Shown here one piece after another: positions 60,939 through 64,000 of a DNA stretch of 64,000 bases. This DNA is from Pontibacter sp. E15-1 (GTDB taxonomy: Bacteria > Bacteroidota > Bacteroidia > Cytophagales > Hymenobacteraceae). The notes under the pieces were generated by a model that saw only the letters and a list, made by a program, of their open reading frames with translations, made no database searches and was not told the origin of the DNA. The position numbers and the translations under genes were made by a program. The stretch lies in assembly GCF_022601975.1 (NCBI RefSeq), contig NZ_JAKVIR010000009.1, positions 62,001 through 126,000 on the forward strand, read 5' to 3'. Positions within the stretch are counted from its first letter, which is position 1, and the number at the start of each line of letters is the position of its first letter.

Positions 60939-61456
60939 GTTAAAGCTACATTAAGTTAACGTAGAGCTTTATATCATATTGTAGCGTTTACTAGATTGAA
61001 CAAGTTTTTTCAGAATTGTAAATCAAATGTATAGAATGCGTTTTGATTGTGCAAGCATCCCTTTTGCAATCGCTTAAAAAATATACGGCTGTTATACCGC
61101 AGGTCCTGCCTTTGTCGTTGTGCGTGCCCGCTGCGTCAGGAAACGCGCTGCTTGCCAAGGAAGCCAAAGCAGAAATCATACCTTTTTGGTCTTTCGCGTC
61201 TATCTACGTGTAAATGAATTACTTGGATTGTGCTATCCGGCTGCGTAATTTATTTTCCGCAACAGCGTAACGCCCATTATCCAAGGCCCTCCTGCCAGCA
61301 TATCCCACTTCCGGTAAATAGCCGCTAGTCCGGGTGCGAACGCTTTTATATAGTGTTAATAATATATAAATATAGGCCAGGGCAATAAAGACCTTCGCAG
61401 GCATGGAGCGTCTCGTAGAGGGATAAATTAAAAAAAACCTTAGGCTGGTATACCCG
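60939..61456. other. 518-bp interval between the ECF sigma gene and the 112-aa protein gene
   Basis: It carries the sigma promoter at 61025-61055 and an AT-rich block from 61340 to 61440. An open frame at 61219-61404 (61 aa) has no support. Nothing else is seen. Confidence 0.5.
61025..61055 (-). promoter_or_regulatory. Promoter of the ECF sigma gene
   Basis: On the minus strand TTG (61055-61053) is followed after 20 bp by TACATTTG (61032-61025), matching the Bacteroidota layout. The leader is about 80 bp. Confidence 0.6.
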
Positions 61457-61795
61457 CTATCTTCTGCTATACCCTTTAATGCGGTTCAGGATAAGCAGCA
61501 GGCGGCGGTTAATCTCGCGCTCCTCAACAAGCGAGCACTGCGCAGATATGTGCGCCGGCTTCTTGAGTTTTTCCTCCACGTTTTTCAGGTGTTCGAGGTA
61601 GCATTCTACGGTGGTGCACGACACGTTCTTCAGCGCGTCCTCTTCGGCGTAGTGCTCTTTTTTGTATTTCAGGTTGATGGCTTTCGCTATCTCCGTGTTA
61701 ATCAGTTTTGTAACCGCCTGGTCGGTGGTAATTTCGTGCTGGCACACCTTGCGTTCGATGTTCTCCAGCAAGTTTCGGATATCAAGTAATTCCAT
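61457..61795 (-). CDS. Small helical hypothetical protein
   Basis: From the ATG at 61795 the 112-aa product is mainly helical: MELLDIRNLLENIERKVCQH, EITTDQAVTKLINTEIAKAI and EEREINRRLLLILNRIKGYS. It has two Cys near VSCTTVECYL. No family is recognised. The upstream in-frame residues to 61909 include non-conserved sequence, so the internal ATG is preferred. Confidence 0.65.
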   Translation of the reverse strand: MELLDIRNLLENIERKVCQHEITTDQAVTKLINTEIAKAINLKYKKEHYAEEDALKNVSCTTVECYLEHLKNVEEKLKKPAHISAQCSLVEEREINRRLLLILNRIKGYSRR

Positions 61796-62253
61796 ATGTG
61801 AGTTTTTAAGGGTCTGGAAAAATATGTAGCCTCCCGCTCCGAAGTTACACAGCAACATCGGACCCATTTTAGGATGCCTGGATTGTTTACAGAATGGTAC
61901 CAGAGGCAACTGTTGGTATAACCCTGACGCAGCAATGAGGTTATGCTAACGCATGCCCGAAGGCACCAGAAAGAATAGGATTAGCTTGGTTAAAGTAAAA
62001 TTTTAAAGTAAATAGTTATACTATAGCGGTTGATTACTGGTTGCATTTTTGCGATTTTTTATTATGTTTTTTAAGTTATCGAAGTAGCTCAGGGTATCAC
62101 AAAGACGCCTCCACACTTTTCAGACGGCATTTTGAAGGGTATGAAGCAAGTCGGGGAAATTCATCGCCACAAGGCGGAATCGGTACGGAAGCCTGCTGTT
62201 ATGTATTGGTTTTGCCGTACCTTCGCGGCCAGAACCTAAACAAACAGGGTAGT
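61796..62253. other. 458-bp divergent interval before the MFS gene
   Basis: The plus strand is open in one frame but shows no protein-like pattern before 62254. It may contain the promoters of both flanking genes. No convincing TAnnTTTG box was identified. Confidence 0.5.
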
Positions 62254-63528
62254 ATGAAAGAGGCGGCGCGTGCCCAGACAGATCCGTTCGCTGTGCTCCG
62301 GTTACCAGAGTTTCGGCTATACGTCATAGCCCGGCTGTGCATCACGCTGGCCATGCAGATTCAGGCCGTGATTGTGGGGTGGCAGGTATATGACCTCACC
62401 CAGGATCCGCTCTCGCTGGGGCTTATCGGGTTGGCCGAGGCGATTCCGTCTATCGTGGTGTCGCTGTTTGCAGGGTATCTGGCCGATATGGTGTCGCGCA
62501 AGCAGATTATCGTGGTGGTGGTTACAGCGCTGCTCCTGTGTTCGGGGGCCTTGCTGTTTTTTACGCTCGATACGAGCCGTGTGCTGGAGCTGTACGGGGT
62601 GCTGCCCATCTTCGGGGTAATCTTCGTGAGCGGCATTGCCCGAGGCTTTATGGGGCCTGCCGTGTTTGCATTTATGCCCCAACTGGTGGCCAGCAAATTG
62701 CTCTACGCCAACGCCATCACCTGGAGCACCACCACCTGGCAGGCTGCCTCGCTGGTAGGGCCCGCGCTGGGCGGGCTTATCTACGGCTTTGCCGGCATTA
62801 CGGCGGCCTATACCACGGATGTCTCGCTGGTGCTGCTCTCGCTCATCGCCTTTTCGTTTATCGGTGCCAAGCCGCTGCCCGTCAACAGCAACCCGCAAAA
62901 CATGCTGGACAGCCTGCGGTCGGGCATTCGGTTTGTGTTCGGCCATCAGATCATCCTGAGCGCCATCTCCCTCGACCTGTTTGCCGTGCTGTTCGGCGGG
63001 GCGGTGGCGCTGCTCCCGATCTTCGCCTCCGACATTCTGCAGACCGGCCCGCAGGGGCTCGGATTTCTGCGCGCCGCGCCGGCGGTAGGCTCTGTGCTGA
63101 TGGCCGTTATCCTGGCCTATAGGCCCATCCTGGCGAACGCTGGCAAGAAGATGCTGTGGTGTGTGGCGGGGTTCGGGGCCTGTATCGTGCTGTTCGGGCT
63201 TTCCACCAGTTTCTGGTTTTCGCTGGTGCTGCTGGCCCTGAGCGGCGCTTTCGACAGCATCAGCGTCATCATCCGCTCCACCCTCATCCATACCCTTACC
63301 CCCGAGTACATGAAAGGCCGCGTCTCGTCGGTAAACAATATTTTTGTGGGGTCGTCCAACGAGATCGGTGCCTTTGAGTCGGGGTTAACGGCCAGGCTGA
63401 TGGGTGTGGTGCCTGCCGTGCTGTTTGGCGGCGTCATGACGCTGGTGGTGGTGGGGATAACGGCCCTGAAGGCCGACAAACTGCGCGCGCTGAGCATGCA
63501 CCCCGAGGAGGAGGCCGAACTGGTATAG
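62254..63528 (+). CDS. MFS transporter (EntS/MFS_3-like)
   Basis: From the ATG at 62254 the 424-aa product has about 12 membrane helices and MFS loops such as FAGYLADMVSRKQIIVVVVT (loop 2-3) and the half-way repeat region. The opening MKEAARAQTDPFAVLRLPEF and LCITLAMQIQAVIVGWQVYD resemble EntS-type exporters. An earlier in-frame start at 62041 has no family support. The substrate is unknown. The final residues include LSMHPEEEAELV. Confidence 0.85.
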   Translation: MKEAARAQTDPFAVLRLPEFRLYVIARLCITLAMQIQAVIVGWQVYDLTQDPLSLGLIGLAEAIPSIVVSLFAGYLADMVSRKQIIVVVVTALLLCSGALLFFTLDTSRVLELYGVLPIFGVIFVSGIARGFMGPAVFAFMPQLVASKLLYANAITWSTTTWQAASLVGPALGGLIYGFAGITAAYTTDVSLVLLSLIAFSFIGAKPLPVNSNPQNMLDSLRSGIRFVFGHQIILSAISLDLFAVLFGGAVALLPIFASDILQTGPQGLGFLRAAPAVGSVLMAVILAYRPILANAGKKMLWCVAGFGACIVLFGLSTSFWFSLVLLALSGAFDSISVIIRSTLIHTLTPEYMKGRVSSVNNIFVGSSNEIGAFESGLTARLMGVVPAVLFGGVMTLVVVGITALKADKLRALSMHPEEEAELV

Positions 63529-63854
63529 CGGAAGGCAAAGCACACTGCTTTGTCTGGAAGGACCATGCTTTGCCTGTGCGCGTGGCGTTGCTTCGCGCAT
63601 GTGAAAGTGTTTGTGCAGAATAACCCACCCCTACCCCTCCCAAGAGGGGAGTTATACTAACTGAAAGGCAAGGCTATATGCACTCATCAATTGATAATGG
63701 TATAAAATTTATCATTAGGGCTTGGAATTGCCCATTCAGAAAACTGGCGAAGCATTTTTATCGCCCCATAGTGCTACTATGCAGCTCAAAAAACGCCTCG
63801 CCAGCATCCAATCTGAATATCATTTGCTGTCAAAAACGAAGTTTAGCTATGCGT
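63529..63854. other. 326-bp gene-free interval with hairpins and a C-rich repeat
   Basis: AGGCAAAGCA (63533-63542) and TGCTTTGCCT (63566-63575) form an inverted repeat that could be the MFS terminator. AACCCACCCCTACCCCTCCC (from 63622) with CCCCTC-CCAA-GAGGGG (63634-63649) is a known-looking dispersed hairpin. No gene is evident. Confidence 0.5.
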
Positions 63855-64000
63855 TTACTTGGTTGGTTCGGCCTTTACCGCTTCAGCCTTTGGCGCTTCG
63901 GCTTTTGTCTCAGCTTTTGGCTGAGGTGTCGCTTGCTGTGGCCCTTTGCTAGCTTTGTGCGGACGGCGGTTGCCATACGTGCCCTTTGTTATCTTTCCTT
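63855..64000 (-). CDS. THX-like small ribosomal protein, 5' part outside the window
   Basis: The minus strand reads GKITKGTYGNRRPHKASKG at its first full codons, matching the THX core. Its N-terminal residues lie past base 64000. A C-terminal extension of Ala, Lys, Glu and Pro (QQATPQPKAETKAEAPKAEA and then VKAEPTK) follows and is unusual for THX, which ordinarily ends soon after the basic core. The stop is at 63855-63857. The identification rests on the short core motif. Confidence 0.7.
   Translation of the reverse strand, partial: GKITKGTYGNRRPHKASKGPQQATPQPKAETKAEAPKAEAVKAEPTK

Noticed and set aside
61219..61404. A 61-aa frame between the ECF sigma gene and the 112-aa protein gene
   Set aside because: No promoter, no conserved motif, and an AT-rich end that looks non-coding.
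62041..62253. 71-residue N-terminal extension of the MFS transporter
   Set aside because: The extra residues are not MFS-like and the ATG at 62254 gives the standard family start.
1..64000. tRNA, rRNA and insertion-sequence genes
   Set aside because: No cloverleaf-type T-loop sequence with matching anticodon arm, no rRNA sequence and no transposase frame was recognised by eye; a dedicated search could still find a tRNA in the longer gaps.

Overview
The window reads as chromosomal DNA of a Bacteroidota bacterium, most likely in the Cytophagales (Hymenobacteraceae; Pontibacter-like is an inference, not shown). Supporting signs are the gliding-motility lipoprotein genes gldB and gldD with gldE, a uppS-bamA-skp-skp cell-envelope cluster, a TonB/ExbB/ExbD/ExbD cluster, a 29-codon COX24/mS38-like gene, recurrent TAnnTTTG -7 promoter boxes, few Shine-Dalgarno sequences, and TTG or GTG starts on several housekeeping genes. 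Coding density is high and no rRNA, tRNA, prophage, insertion sequence or CRISPR array was found.

Layout: 1-6145 envelope biogenesis and rluD. 6323-12375 (minus) Ton energy-coupling genes followed by a PstS-like lipoprotein and a TPR protein. 12899-21401 housekeeping genes (mazG, glmM, cysteine desulfurase, LOG protein, hemH, era, der). 21471-22679 four small acidic lipoproteins in tandem. 22734-28134 two little-known proteins, a MurNAc-6-P etherase/amino-sugar kinase pair, a small cytochrome b5 and an arginase-fold protein that lacks metal ligands. 28387-38018 fatty-acid degradation: fadD, a MarR regulator and the order fadN-fadA-fadE. 38175-43079 a GT2 enzyme, a secreted protein and recG. 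43372-43916 a PemK-like toxin-antitoxin pair. 44028-47703 mutY-ssb-gldE-gldD. 48040-51080 HU, TPR protein, mS38-like peptide, RNase E/G. 51162-57697 an outer-membrane barrel, gldB, GT4, a Spy/DUF4890-like protein and others. 57963-59261 an AT-rich lipoprotein hydrolase. 59428-64000 nth, an ECF sigma factor with an overlapping partner, an MFS transporter and the 3' end of a THX-like ribosomal protein gene.

The most unusual feature is three small genes or gene pairs between 33980 and 44019, each bounded by repeats and visibly AT-richer than its neighbours. A GIY-YIG nuclease gene sits between 27-bp imperfect inverted repeats in the fadN-fadA gap. A four-helix-bundle (S23-type) gene sits between short inverted repeats in the fadA-fadE gap. 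The PemK/antitoxin pair sits between 50-bp direct repeats next to gldD. They look like single-gene cassettes carried by, or inserted into, dispersed genomic repeats.
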